A stretch of DNA of 8,948 nucleotides. Origin: an uncultured Mycoplasma sp. Lineage in GTDB: Bacteria > Bacillota_I > Bacilli_A > RF39 > UBA660. Shown here in pieces: positions 1 through 6,959 of the stretch (the first letter of the stretch is position 1; every line of letters begins with the position of its first letter). The translations under genes and the position numbers were made by a program. The notes beneath the pieces are model-generated. The model was not told where the DNA came from. It did not search any database and was given only the letters and a program-made list of their open reading frames with translations. The DNA lies in the NCBI GenBank assembly GCA_947565485.1, contig CANOGG010000033.1:1-8948 (forward strand), given 5' to 3'.

Positions 1-531
1 AACGTTTCCTCTAAAGTATTTTATTGGCTGGTCGCCTCCAGAATAGTCACCTTTAATCCAAGTATAGACACCATCACCTGTTATTCCTGCAAACATGCTA
101 TCTGTTGTTGCTTGTCCATTATCTGCTATAATTTCACTGGCTGATGTTCCAGACTGTTCTTCAAAATATAAATTACAATCTGTTCCAGTTGATGTTAAGT
201 TACTAACTGTTACATCCCATGTTTCTTCATTCCAACTTGGTATGGCACTATTAGTACAACTACTCTCGCTTGAATTAAACTTATATTTAGAGTCTTTACT
301 TGGAATAGTATCTTTCTTAGTGTAGGTGCTTGCATCTTTAGCTTTATTATATATACCTACGATATTAATATCAGGGATAGCATCACCCTCTTCGACTGAG
401 ACGATACCCGAGAAACTTCCTCCCATATCCTCTGACTGGTCACTATCTAAGTTTGGATATTCTAGTACAACATAGTAATATAATACTTCACTACTAGAAG
501 TGGCTGTTATCATCTCGACATCTACTAACAT
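1..531 (-). CDS. Partial TasA/camelysin-like surface protein, N-terminus apparently missing
   Basis: The minus-strand frame is open from about 651 to the left edge, so the gene's 3' end lies outside the window. The translation starts with the tail of a SipW-dependent TasA/camelysin-type domain (YYYVVLEYPN, then DMGGSFSG and VSVEEG, residues about 16-55 from the ATG at 531). Next comes a segment with SSC and GTDCNLYFEE, whose two cysteines may pair, and then GDGVYTWIKGDYSGG and YFRGNV at the edge. I know this order from secreted or membrane-anchored proteins of gut Firmicutes, where a WRIIR-type region usually follows. Such proteins begin with a signal peptide and about 100 more residues of the first domain; neither is present. 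The ATG at 531 has no well-placed ribosome binding site: a GGGGAG lies about 18 bases upstream. GTG at 606 and TTG at 558 or 567 are alternatives, and a hydrophobic stretch coded at about 642-580 has no usual start codon. The gene may be 5'-truncated or decayed. Coding in this frame is fairly certain; the start and intactness are not. Confidence 0.6.
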   Translation of the reverse strand, partial: MLVDVEMITATSSSEVLYYYVVLEYPNLDSDQSEDMGGSFSGIVSVEEGDAIPDINIVGIYNKAKDASTYTKKDTIPSKDSKYKFNSSESSCTNSAIPSWNEETWDVTVSNLTSTGTDCNLYFEEQSGTSASEIIADNGQATTDSMFAGITGDGVYTWIKGDYSGGDQPIKYFRGNV

Positions 532-927
532 TACTTTGGTTTCAGTAGTACTCCCCAAAGTTGTCAAAACTTCTAAACATTCGACAAATATGCATATTAT
601 ATTCACTAAGTATAATAAGCAAAAAAATATACAATAAGCTATACTTTTTCCTTATTAATTAAAATTATAACTTTTAAAATTATCACAGTCAGCAAAACAT
701 GCCGATATTACTCCTGATATTTTTAAGAAATAATCAATAAAACTAACAAACTTCCAAGGAAATAAAAGAAAAAAGAGTATTCTTGTCTTACTCTTTGGTA
801 TATGTTTATTTTACAATTTGTTATGCTATTTTGCAACATTTTATTTCTTTCTAAAATAAAAATAGTGATAAATGGTATTTATCCTGATTTATATAAATTA
901 TGAGAACTAAATTTTTAGTAAAAATTA

Positions 928-955
928 TTTACATTTATCAAAAATATATTATCAT
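928..955 (+). promoter_or_regulatory. Candidate promoter of the small RNA
   Basis: TTTACA (928-933) and TATCAT (950-955) are separated by 16 bases, close to the sigma-A consensus. Transcription would begin near 961-963, exactly where the GC-richer structured element begins. In such AT-rich DNA similar boxes arise by chance, so the support comes mostly from this placement. Confidence 0.35.
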
Positions 956-961
956 TAATTT

Positions 962-1032
962 AAGCGAGACACTTATACTTAAGTGCTTGCCTTGTTTGCT
1001 AGCACCCTCCGTTACTGGATGGCGCTTTTTTT
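962..1032 (+). ncRNA. Candidate small structured RNA of about 71 nt
   Basis: A GC-richer island in very AT-rich DNA, framed by a promoter-like pair and ending in a hairpin with seven T. A 5' hairpin pairs CACTTA (970-975) with TAAGTG (980-985). The 3' hairpin pairs AGCACCCTCC (1001-1010) with GGATGGCGCT (1017-1026), with two mismatches. GTGCT (983-987) can also pair with AGCAC (1001-1005), which would break both hairpins, an arrangement like that of an attenuator. No plus-strand gene follows, so an independent RNA, or the remnant of a leader, fits better than a working riboswitch. It lacks tRNA hallmarks such as a T-loop, and I do not recognise it as SRP RNA, tracrRNA or a known riboswitch. 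Confidence 0.4.
1001..1032 (+). terminator. Intrinsic terminator of the candidate small RNA
   Basis: The stem arms 1001-1010 and 1017-1026 pair at 8 of 10 positions around a 6-base loop and are followed directly by TTTTTTT (1026-1032). The T-run lies only on the plus strand, so termination would be of rightward transcription. Confidence 0.5.
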
Positions 1033-1033
1033 G

Positions 1034-1067
1034 TAAACAAAACCCCCTAGAGAATTAATCTTGGGGT
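1034..1067 (-). terminator. Possible secondary terminator on the minus strand
   Basis: Read on the minus strand, ACCCC (1067-1063) pairs with GGGGT (1046-1042), with a small inner AGA/TCT helix, and is followed by TTTTGTTT. It lies about 250 bases past the smc stop codon and could catch read-through from the stronger terminator at 1288-1317. The stem is short, so confidence is modest. Confidence 0.35.
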
Positions 1068-1175
1068 GGGAAGTGTCAACGATAAGTTTTTTTGCTGGTA
1101 GTATGCAAAAAAGACTTTACTTTTAGAAGAATTTATATTATGATTATTTTATGCAAAATATTTAGTTTTATGTTT

Positions 1176-1189
1176 TCCTAATATTAGGA
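1176..1189. repeat. Perfect 14-bp palindrome
   Basis: TCCTAATATTAGGA equals its own reverse complement. It lies in the non-coding stretch downstream of smc. It could be a protein binding site or a small hairpin; no function is evident. Confidence 0.4.
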
Positions 1190-1249
1190 TAGACATTTTT
1201 TCCAATCTGGGGTTATTTATTTTTTATTATCCAGACCCCAAACCTCACA

Positions 1250-1265
1250 ATTACTATATAGTAAT
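1250..1265. repeat. Perfect 16-bp palindrome
   Basis: ATTACTATATAGTAAT equals its own reverse complement and lies about 30 bases beyond the smc terminator hairpin. No promoter or gene start is placed so as to make it an obvious operator. Confidence 0.4.
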
Positions 1266-1287
1266 ACCAACTAATTGTTTTGCATAG

Positions 1288-1317
1288 AAAAAGCCATCTA
1301 TTTGAAGATGGTTTTTT
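1288..1317 (-). terminator. Bidirectional intrinsic terminator after smc
   Basis: The stem pairs CCATCT (1294-1299) with AGATGG (1306-1311) around a 6-base loop. On the minus strand it is followed by CTTTTT, ending the rnc-smc transcript. On the plus strand it is followed by TTTTTT (1312-1317). The structure abuts and slightly overlaps the smc stop codon (1316-1318). This ends the operon immediately after smc. Confidence 0.75.
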
Positions 1318-4258
1318 ACATGTTTTCAAGATTTACACTAACTAGTTTACTAACGCCTGATTCTTGCATCGTGATACCATAGAGCACATCTGCATATTCC
1401 ATAGTTCTTTTTTTATGGGTAATTAAGATAAACTGACTGGTTTCTTTCTTCTCTTTTAAGTATTTGCCAAACGTGTCGACATTAGCTTCATCAAGAGCGG
1501 CTTCAACCTCGTCTAAGATGCAGAAAGGACTTGGTTTGATATTTAAAATTGCAAATAAGACAGCGATAGCAGTTAGGGTTTTTTCGCCTCCTGATAAAAG
1601 GCCTATAGAATTTAACTTCTTGCCGGGAGGTTCGGCGATGATATCAATACCGGTGTTAAGTAAGTCATCAGGAGTAGTTAGTTTTAAAGTACCCTTTCCA
1701 CCACGGAAGAGTTTGCGAAAGACTTCGTTAAATTCAAGACTAATTTTATCAAAAGTTTCTTTAAAACGTTCAATCATGATTTTATCCATTTCGGAGATGA
1801 TACTACTAAGTTCTGTGCTAGAGTCTTCTAAGTCACTACTTTGTTTAACAAGGAAGTTGTATCTTTCGCTTACCCGTTCATATTCGGCGATAGAACCAGT
1901 ATTGACCTCGCCTAGTTTAGATATTTCCTTTTTGATATTTTCGACTTTAGAACGAGCCATATCAACAGGTAAGTCTAGTTCAAAATTACGACAGGCATAC
2001 TCATAAGTTAGAGAATAGTTCTCAGATAGTTCTAAGAGGAGATTATCTAGTTTAACATCATATTTACCAAGACTAACTTCTTTTTCTTTTAGTTCGTATT
2101 GAATACGATTGTATTCTTGGTTGATTTTATGATATTTAGTTTCAACTTCATTGATTAGTAAAGAGAGGTCAGATTTTTGTTTCTTTAGTTTTTCAAGTTC
2201 ACTAAAGGCGATGTCTTTTTCACTTGCTACTTCATTAGACTCTTCTAGGATACTGACGAGTTTTTTATCGAGTTTATTATCCCCTATTTCTTTGTTGCCT
2301 TTGATTTCGAGTTCTTTTTTGTCGATGGCAGCTTCAATACCCCGGACTTTATTAGTTCTGGTATTTAAGATTTCATTTAGATTAATTAGTTGTTTATTAT
2401 AATCGTTTGCTTTATCTTCTAGAGTCGTAAAATTGGTATTTAAGGTGCGATACTCACGGTTTAGATTTTCTAGTTCGATTTTTTTCATTTCAAGTTCTGT
2501 GGTCATTTCATTTAGTTTTAGTTTGTCGCTCATGGCACTACTACTAACTTTAGAAGAACCACCTGCGATGGAACCACCAGGATAAGATATCTCGCCATCA
2601 AGGGAGACAATACGATATTTGTAGTTTAGAATTTTACCAATCGCATTTAGAGAGTCTAGGTCTTTAGTGATTAGGACATTACCTAGTTGGTTCTTAATAA
2701 TATTATCATAGTCGGGGTTATATTTAACAAGAGAGCTAGCGATGTTTAGAAATCCAGGATGATTTTTTATTTTGGCGATATCTTCTTCATAAATACTCTT
2801 TGGTTTAATGATATTTAGAGGGAAGAATGTTGCTCGACCAAGTTTGTTGGTCTTTAAATAATCGATGCACTCTTTGGTACTGGCTTCATCTTCCACGACT
2901 AAAAAGTTAGTAGCAGCACCCAGAGCAGTCTCGATAGCTAGGCCATACATATTTTCCGTTTCAATTAGATTGCCAATGGTGTTATGGACTCCAATTAGGC
3001 GCATGTTATTTAAAACATTTCTAACAGCACTAGGCATTTTGGAACTATTTTCAATATTATCTTTTAAGATTTCAATTTTATTTTCGAGTAATAAAATATT
3101 TTTGGAATAGTCATTTATTTTAGTTTGGAGATTACTCTTTTTGACTTTGGCTGTTAAATAGGCATTATCTGCTTCATCCTTTGCAACAGATTTTTCTTTG
3201 ATGTCATTTATTAGGTCATCTAATTTTGCTTTTTCGGTTGTCATTTCTTTTTTTAGTTCTAATTGTTCTTCTTTTAGTTTTAGTAAGACTTCGTTAATAT
3301 TTTCTTTGTTGGTGTCGTATTTTTTTCGTTCCATGGTGACTAGTTTTTCGGCTTCTAAGCTCGCTAAATTTTCCGTTAGTTTGATATATTCGCTATTTTT
3401 AGCTGTGATAGCTTCGTCTAGTTTTAGACTATCAAGTTTTAATTTTTCAAGTTTAGAATTATCCTCAGTGTTAGTGGAAGTCATGTGGGAGAGTTCTTTT
3501 TCCAATGTTTCAACTTCCAGTTTAATTTTGTTATAGTCAATATTAATTGAGGAGATGTCGCTGGCGATTAAAGCTATTTCGGTGTTTTTTAGTTCTTCTT
3601 TAAGATTTAGATACTTAGTCGCGATTTCACTTTGTTTTTTTAAAGGTTTTACACTCGTTTCTAGTTCTGTGATAACAAGTTTTAGACGTGCAAGGTTTTC
3701 TTTAGTTTTCTCTAATTTTTTTAAACTTACTTCTTTACGCTTTTTATATTTTAGGACACCAGCGGCATCTTCAAAAATGATGCGTCTAGCCTCGGGTTTA
3801 CTACTAATGATATCAGATACACTACCTTGAGAGATGATATTAAAAGAATCATTACCAGCGCCGGTGTCTAAAAACAGGTCAGTTACATCTTTTAAGCGGA
3901 CTTTGCTATTATTGATGTAGTATTCATTTTCGCCAGTATTATAAATAACACGTTTAACTTCGATGTTCATAAATTCACTGTTTAAGTAATGGTCAGAATT
4001 ATCAAAGTTAAGAGCAACATAAGCCCTAGTATGGGGAGGACGGGATTTGGAACCATTGAAAATAACATCACTCATGGCCTCAGCGCCACGAAGAGATTTG
4101 ACTGACTGTTCACCTAGCACCCAGCGTACAGCATCAACAATGTTACTTTTACCACTGCCATTGGGACCAACAACCGCGGTAATACCTTTTTTTATTTCTA
4201 AGTCTATTTTATCGGCAAACGATTTAAAACCGTAGGCCCTGATATTTTTTAAATGCAC
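1316..4258 (-). CDS. smc: Chromosome segregation protein SMC, short-arm form
   Basis: SMC dimerises into a ring-shaped ATPase that, with ScpA and ScpB, compacts and segregates the chromosome. The 980-residue product has every expected part. The N-terminal head carries YGFKSFADK (9-17) and the Walker A motif GPNGSGKS (31-38), and SIISQG-type Q-loop sequence lies near 141-145. A first coiled coil runs about 171-407, the hinge about 408-570 (ALGAA, GRATFFPL, PGGSIAGG), and the return coil about 571-800. The C-terminal head has signature LLSGGEK (887-893), Walker B FCILDE (912-917, with catalytic Glu917) and His948 in LITHKK. Heads and hinge resemble Bacillus subtilis SMC closely, but that protein is about 1186 residues; here each arm is some 90-100 residues shorter. 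The start is GTG (4258-4256), preceded by GAGG about 10 bases upstream inside the end of rnc. It is 6 bp from rnc and in the same reading frame. No ftsY follows. Identity is near certain. Confidence 0.97.
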   Translation of the reverse strand: MHLKNIRAYGFKSFADKIDLEIKKGITAVVGPNGSGKSNIVDAVRWVLGEQSVKSLRGAEAMSDVIFNGSKSRPPHTRAYVALNFDNSDHYLNSEFMNIEVKRVIYNTGENEYYINNSKVRLKDVTDLFLDTGAGNDSFNIISQGSVSDIISSKPEARRIIFEDAAGVLKYKKRKEVSLKKLEKTKENLARLKLVITELETSVKPLKKQSEIATKYLNLKEELKNTEIALIASDISSINIDYNKIKLEVETLEKELSHMTSTNTEDNSKLEKLKLDSLKLDEAITAKNSEYIKLTENLASLEAEKLVTMERKKYDTNKENINEVLLKLKEEQLELKKEMTTEKAKLDDLINDIKEKSVAKDEADNAYLTAKVKKSNLQTKINDYSKNILLLENKIEILKDNIENSSKMPSAVRNVLNNMRLIGVHNTIGNLIETENMYGLAIETALGAATNFLVVEDEASTKECIDYLKTNKLGRATFFPLNIIKPKSIYEEDIAKIKNHPGFLNIASSLVKYNPDYDNIIKNQLGNVLITKDLDSLNAIGKILNYKYRIVSLDGEISYPGGSIAGGSSKVSSSAMSDKLKLNEMTTELEMKKIELENLNREYRTLNTNFTTLEDKANDYNKQLINLNEILNTRTNKVRGIEAAIDKKELEIKGNKEIGDNKLDKKLVSILEESNEVASEKDIAFSELEKLKKQKSDLSLLINEVETKYHKINQEYNRIQYELKEKEVSLGKYDVKLDNLLLELSENYSLTYEYACRNFELDLPVDMARSKVENIKKEISKLGEVNTGSIAEYERVSERYNFLVKQSSDLEDSSTELSSIISEMDKIMIERFKETFDKISLEFNEVFRKLFRGGKGTLKLTTPDDLLNTGIDIIAEPPGKKLNSIGLLSGGEKTLTAIAVLFAILNIKPSPFCILDEVEAALDEANVDTFGKYLKEKKETSQFILITHKKRTMEYADVLYGITMQESGVSKLVSVNLENM

Positions 4259-4264
4259 TCTTTT

Positions 4265-4918
4265 TCAACCTCGCTTTGCTTGTTTTTTAAGGGCCGATTT
4301 GGCCGCATTTTGTTCAGCTTCCTTTTTACTTTTGCCTGTTCCCTTGCCATAGACGATACCATCAATGGCAACTTCGAAGACAAAGGTTTTATCATGGGAA
4401 GGGCCAGTTTCGGATACCAAAATATACTCAAGACTTTTTTTGTCAGTTTGAACCATTTCTTGGAGACGAGATTTATAATCGCCAAAAAAGACATGGTGTT
4501 CTTCGATGTAGGGTTTTAGTATTTCTAAGCAATATTTTTTGGCAGTGGCAAAACCTTTATCAAGATAAATAGCACCTAAGACACTCTCGAAACAGTCAGC
4601 GACTATAGTATCGTTGATGTCTTTTTGTTGACCCCGACCGACTTTGATATGTGTATCAATACCAACATCTTTGGAGTATTGGGCGAGAGCTTCTTCACAG
4701 ACAAAACTCGCGCGAATTTTAGATAACTCACCTTCTCGATAATTGAGGGTTTTGTAAAAATACTCACTCGTTATTAGTTGTAAGACAGCATCGCCTAAAA
4801 ATTCTAGGCGTTCGTAACTGTCGCCACCATGTTCATTAGCGTAGCTAGTATGGGTTAGAGCCATGTCTAGGAGTTTTTGATTATCGATGGTTATATTATA
4901 TTTTGCTAAAAAATTCAT
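4265..4918 (-). CDS. rnc: Ribonuclease III
   Basis: RNase III cuts double-stranded RNA, processing the rRNA precursor and some mRNAs and sRNA duplexes in the cytoplasm as a homodimer. The 217-residue product is close to the usual length of about 220-230. The catalytic domain (about 1-145) has the signature ERLEFLGDAVL (36-46). The metal-binding acids, by comparison with E. coli, are Glu39, Asp43, Asp108 and Glu111 (ADCFESVLGA). A double-stranded RNA-binding domain follows (about 148-213), with RLQEMVQ, YGKGTGKSKKEAEQNAA and a basic tail. The ATG at 4918 is preceded by GGTGA at a spacing of about 6 bases. Stop TGA at 4267-4265 is followed by two sense codons and the GTG of smc, in the same frame. 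The rnc-smc order is the usual one in Firmicutes, although acpP or plsX normally lies upstream rather than LRR genes. The gene probably has its own promoter. Confidence 0.97.
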   Translation of the reverse strand: MNFLAKYNITIDNQKLLDMALTHTSYANEHGGDSYERLEFLGDAVLQLITSEYFYKTLNYREGELSKIRASFVCEEALAQYSKDVGIDTHIKVGRGQQKDINDTIVADCFESVLGAIYLDKGFATAKKYCLEILKPYIEEHHVFFGDYKSRLQEMVQTDKKSLEYILVSETGPSHDKTFVFEVAIDGIVYGKGTGKSKKEAEQNAAKSALKKQAKRG

Positions 4919-4948
4919 TTTTTCACCAGCTTCTATTAACTTAAGATA

Positions 4949-4977
4949 ATTATAACAAAAAGAGAAAAAAAAATAAA
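4949..4977 (-). promoter_or_regulatory. Candidate promoter of rnc-smc
   Basis: A perfect TATAAT is read on the minus strand at 4954-4949, placing the transcription start near 4942 and leaving a leader of about 25 bases before the rnc ATG at 4918. The -35 region at a 17-base spacing (TTTATT, 4977-4972) is poor and overlaps the upstream terminator stem. Confidence 0.5.
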
Positions 4978-4994
4978 CACTTTGTGCTTATTTT
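4965..4994 (-). terminator. Intrinsic terminator between the LRR array and rnc
   Basis: On the minus strand AAAATAAGCAC (4994-4984) pairs with GTGTTTATTTT (4980-4970) around a 3-base AAA loop, with one G-T wobble. A run of nine T (4973-4965) covers the end of the stem and its tail. It separates the LRR transcript from rnc-smc. Confidence 0.7.
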
Positions 4995-5017
4995 CTGCTG
5001 TTTCTAAAAGGCGGAGA

Positions 5018-6943
5018 TTATCTTTTAAATGTGTTTTTAAAATCAGCATAGATGGCGGCTTGTTTGATATCTTCGATAATGCGGTATTTGATAGCATATA
5101 ATTTGCTGATTATTTGAATTACGAGCTCGATAGTTAGAGGTTTAACTTGGGGACGAGGTTTAGTATCAGGTAAAAGTAATGTTTCTTCGTTTTCAAGAAT
5201 AGTTAAACCAGAGTTTGTGATAGTATTTTTTAAGTTAGTGAGAAGATTTTTTATTTCTTCTAGACCTAGGTTATATTCCTCAGGTTTTAGAAGAGGATTA
5301 TTTAAATGGTCGATTAATTCCCTAGTAGTAGTACCAATCAAGCTTAAAGGGGTAATTTTAGAATCGGGTTCTAGGAGAGATAAAGCTTCGTCAATATCTT
5401 CAAGAACGTGGCGAATATCGACAGCCTCAGGTAAATTTTTGTTGATATCTATTAAAGTAGTATGCCAATTAGCACGGAGATTTAGTTCGACTGTGGCAAG
5501 ATTACTCTCAGGATTATTTAAAAGAATTTCTTTATAGTAATTTATTTCATGGTCGATTTTCTTTTTGTAAGGCTCTTGGGCATTTTTTGTGAAGTAAGAT
5601 ATCGCTTCATAAATAGCTTTGATATCGCAGGATAATTCAGAGTCTTTTTCACCACGAAAAGTACTCTCGATTAGTTCATAGCGTTTAGTCTCTTGATAAA
5701 GATTAGATATTGCAGCTTCGAGTCTAGTTTGATAGTTTAATTCTGCAGGATATTTTTCTAGTTTAGCAATGCTTAATGTAAGTTCTTTTTTTGTATCGCT
5801 TAAAATATTTTGGAGTTTGGTTAAGATGGTGTTATTAGAATAATCTTGAGCGATATTACAGATGGTAATAATAGTATTAACAAGGGCCGAATATTCAATC
5901 TTAGGTGTTGTTTCATGGGTGATGATAAATTCATAATTAGTTATAGCATTTATTAAAGAAGTGTATGTGTGCCAGGTTTTAAGGCGAATAACCATATTTT
6001 TTAAATAACTTAGAAAACGATTGCGAATAATACGAGGGTCTTCTTCACTCAGAGTCAGAGAGATACTCTCGTTAAAGCTTAAGCTAGGTTTGATGGAGGT
6101 GATAGCACTTTGATAAGTGGCAATACTATGCTCGATTTCGGCGATTAAAGAAGGTATTTTGGGATAATCATATTTTTGAGCAGTATCAAAGATAATTGTA
6201 ATTATTTGTTTTAACTCGATATCTAAATATGTATTATTTAAGATTTCGGTAAGATGATCAGGAATAGTTTTGTCTAGAGATGTAGACTTTTCCGGCGTTT
6301 TAGTTTGACTTGGAAGCGATAAGTTTTGTTTAACAGGAGTTGGGTTAGGAGCCTCAACTTTGATAATATCTGGGACATTAGTATTAGCAAATATTTTAGC
6401 GATGCATCTTTGTTCAATTAGAGTTAGTTTGTTGTCTAGAATGGTAATACTGGTTAGATTATCAAACCAACTAAGAGTGTTGGGCATATTTTTTAGTTGG
6501 CGTAAAATATGAGTGACATGACCACTATTATGGATGATTATTTTAGTTATAGGGTTGCTTTCAAAAGATAGTGGAGCAATAACTTCAATGGTATCATAGA
6601 GTTCTAAAGTGGAAATGTTATTACTATAAAAAGCACTGTTTTCAATAACTTTTAGAGTTTTAGGAAGAGTTAGACTTGTGATGTTACAACCAAGACAGGC
6701 GTTCTTAGCAATGGTGGTTATCCCCTCTTCTAAGATGAGATTGGTAATAGGTTTAAAAGTTAGAGATAAGGCCGGGATATTCTTACAAGTACCAGGAATT
6801 ACAAGTTTCGTAATAGTTAGGTCTTTTAAGGCATCCCCATTAATGGCTGTGATGCCATTTGGAATAACAATTTCACTAGCAGAACCAAAGTAGGCTTTTA
6901 ACTCGCCCTCTTCAATTAGCCATTCATTATTTTTTAAGTTCAT
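5018..6943 (-). CDS. LRR_5 (BspA-type) repeat protein with long helical C-terminal region, paralogue A
   Basis: The product is 641 residues. Residues 1-22 form a cap (MNLKNNEWLI, then LKAYFG) of the kind that opens many LRR_5 proteins of Firmicutes. Residues 23-132 are five 22-residue repeats with the pattern xxLxLPxxLxxIxxxAFxxNxI; a degenerate sixth and a closing segment reach about 195. A Pro/Thr/Ser-rich linker (about 197-230) leads to about 410 residues that look all-helical and match no family I know. I see no signal peptide, membrane segment or LPXTG motif, so the protein is probably cytoplasmic. LRR domains usually bind protein or other ligands; the partner here is unknown. The frame could open at GTG 6952, but that GTG is part of the ribosome binding site GAGGTGAG. 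ATG 6943 has proper spacing and matches the MNLNN start of the neighbouring paralogue. It is last in the LRR operon, 16 bp after the next paralogue, and is followed by a terminator. Confidence 0.85.
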   Translation of the reverse strand: MNLKNNEWLIEEGELKAYFGSASEIVIPNGITAINGDALKDLTITKLVIPGTCKNIPALSLTFKPITNLILEEGITTIAKNACLGCNITSLTLPKTLKVIENSAFYSNNISTLELYDTIEVIAPLSFESNPITKIIIHNSGHVTHILRQLKNMPNTLSWFDNLTSITILDNKLTLIEQRCIAKIFANTNVPDIIKVEAPNPTPVKQNLSLPSQTKTPEKSTSLDKTIPDHLTEILNNTYLDIELKQIITIIFDTAQKYDYPKIPSLIAEIEHSIATYQSAITSIKPSLSFNESISLTLSEEDPRIIRNRFLSYLKNMVIRLKTWHTYTSLINAITNYEFIITHETTPKIEYSALVNTIITICNIAQDYSNNTILTKLQNILSDTKKELTLSIAKLEKYPAELNYQTRLEAAISNLYQETKRYELIESTFRGEKDSELSCDIKAIYEAISYFTKNAQEPYKKKIDHEINYYKEILLNNPESNLATVELNLRANWHTTLIDINKNLPEAVDIRHVLEDIDEALSLLEPDSKITPLSLIGTTTRELIDHLNNPLLKPEEYNLGLEEIKNLLTNLKNTITNSGLTILENEETLLLPDTKPRPQVKPLTIELVIQIISKLYAIKYRIIEDIKQAAIYADFKNTFKR

Positions 6944-6959
6944 ATTTCTCACCTCTTTT

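Larger units (their letters stand above)
532..1315. other. Long AT-rich non-coding stretch
   Basis: I find no convincing gene on either strand. The longest minus-strand frame with a start (ATG at 839) gives only 38 residues, with a Phe/Leu-rich hydrophobic end that T-rich DNA produces by chance. The stretch lies between the convergent ends of nothing obvious: both flanking genes read leftward, so 607-960 would be the upstream region of the surface-protein gene and 1033-1315 the trailing region of smc. It contains the candidate small RNA, the terminators and the palindromes listed separately. The 9-mer TATGCAAAA occurs at 1102-1110 and 1150-1158 and inverted at 1278-1286. Confidence 0.6.

Noticed and set aside
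95..325. Plus-strand open frame of 76 codons
   Set aside because: It is antisense to the minus-strand surface-protein frame, whose translation is recognisable, and has no ribosome binding site.
724..839. A 38-codon minus-strand frame from ATG 839 ending in a hydrophobic segment, like a signal peptide
   Set aside because: There is no ribosome binding site, it stops before any domain, and T-rich DNA gives hydrophobic residues by chance. It is kept only as a possible relic of the truncated surface-protein gene.
962..1032. tRNA, tracrRNA or riboswitch identity for the structured element
   Set aside because: There is no T-loop, anticodon arm or CCA-type acceptor. No CRISPR repeat or cas gene is in the window, no downstream plus-strand gene exists, and no known riboswitch consensus is recognisable.
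1050..1079. TTGACA on the minus strand at 1079-1074 as a promoter for the surface-protein gene
   Set aside because: There is no acceptable -10 box at 16-18 bases, and the distance to the coding frame is over 400 bases.
1102..1286. Three copies of TATGCAAAA (two direct, one inverted) as a repeat element
   Set aside because: The copies are short and AT-rich, with irregular spacing. Three in about 200 bases can occur by chance in this composition.
1464..2006. A 180-codon plus-strand open frame antisense to smc, and shorter ones at 2151-2402, 2865-3110, 3198-3536, 3555-3830 and 4047-4235
   Set aside because: They lie entirely inside the certain smc coding sequence on the other strand, are Ser/Phe/Leu-rich as antisense frames of coiled-coil genes tend to be, and resemble no protein family.
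4249..4519. Open frames overlapping the 3' end of rnc (minus 4249-4494 and plus 4253-4519)
   Set aside because: They are out-of-frame shadows of rnc, whose double-stranded RNA-binding domain occupies this stretch.
6944..6952. GTG at 6952 as the start of LRR paralogue A
   Set aside because: The GTG belongs to the GAGGTGAG ribosome binding site. ATG 6943 has correct spacing and matches the start of the paralogue.
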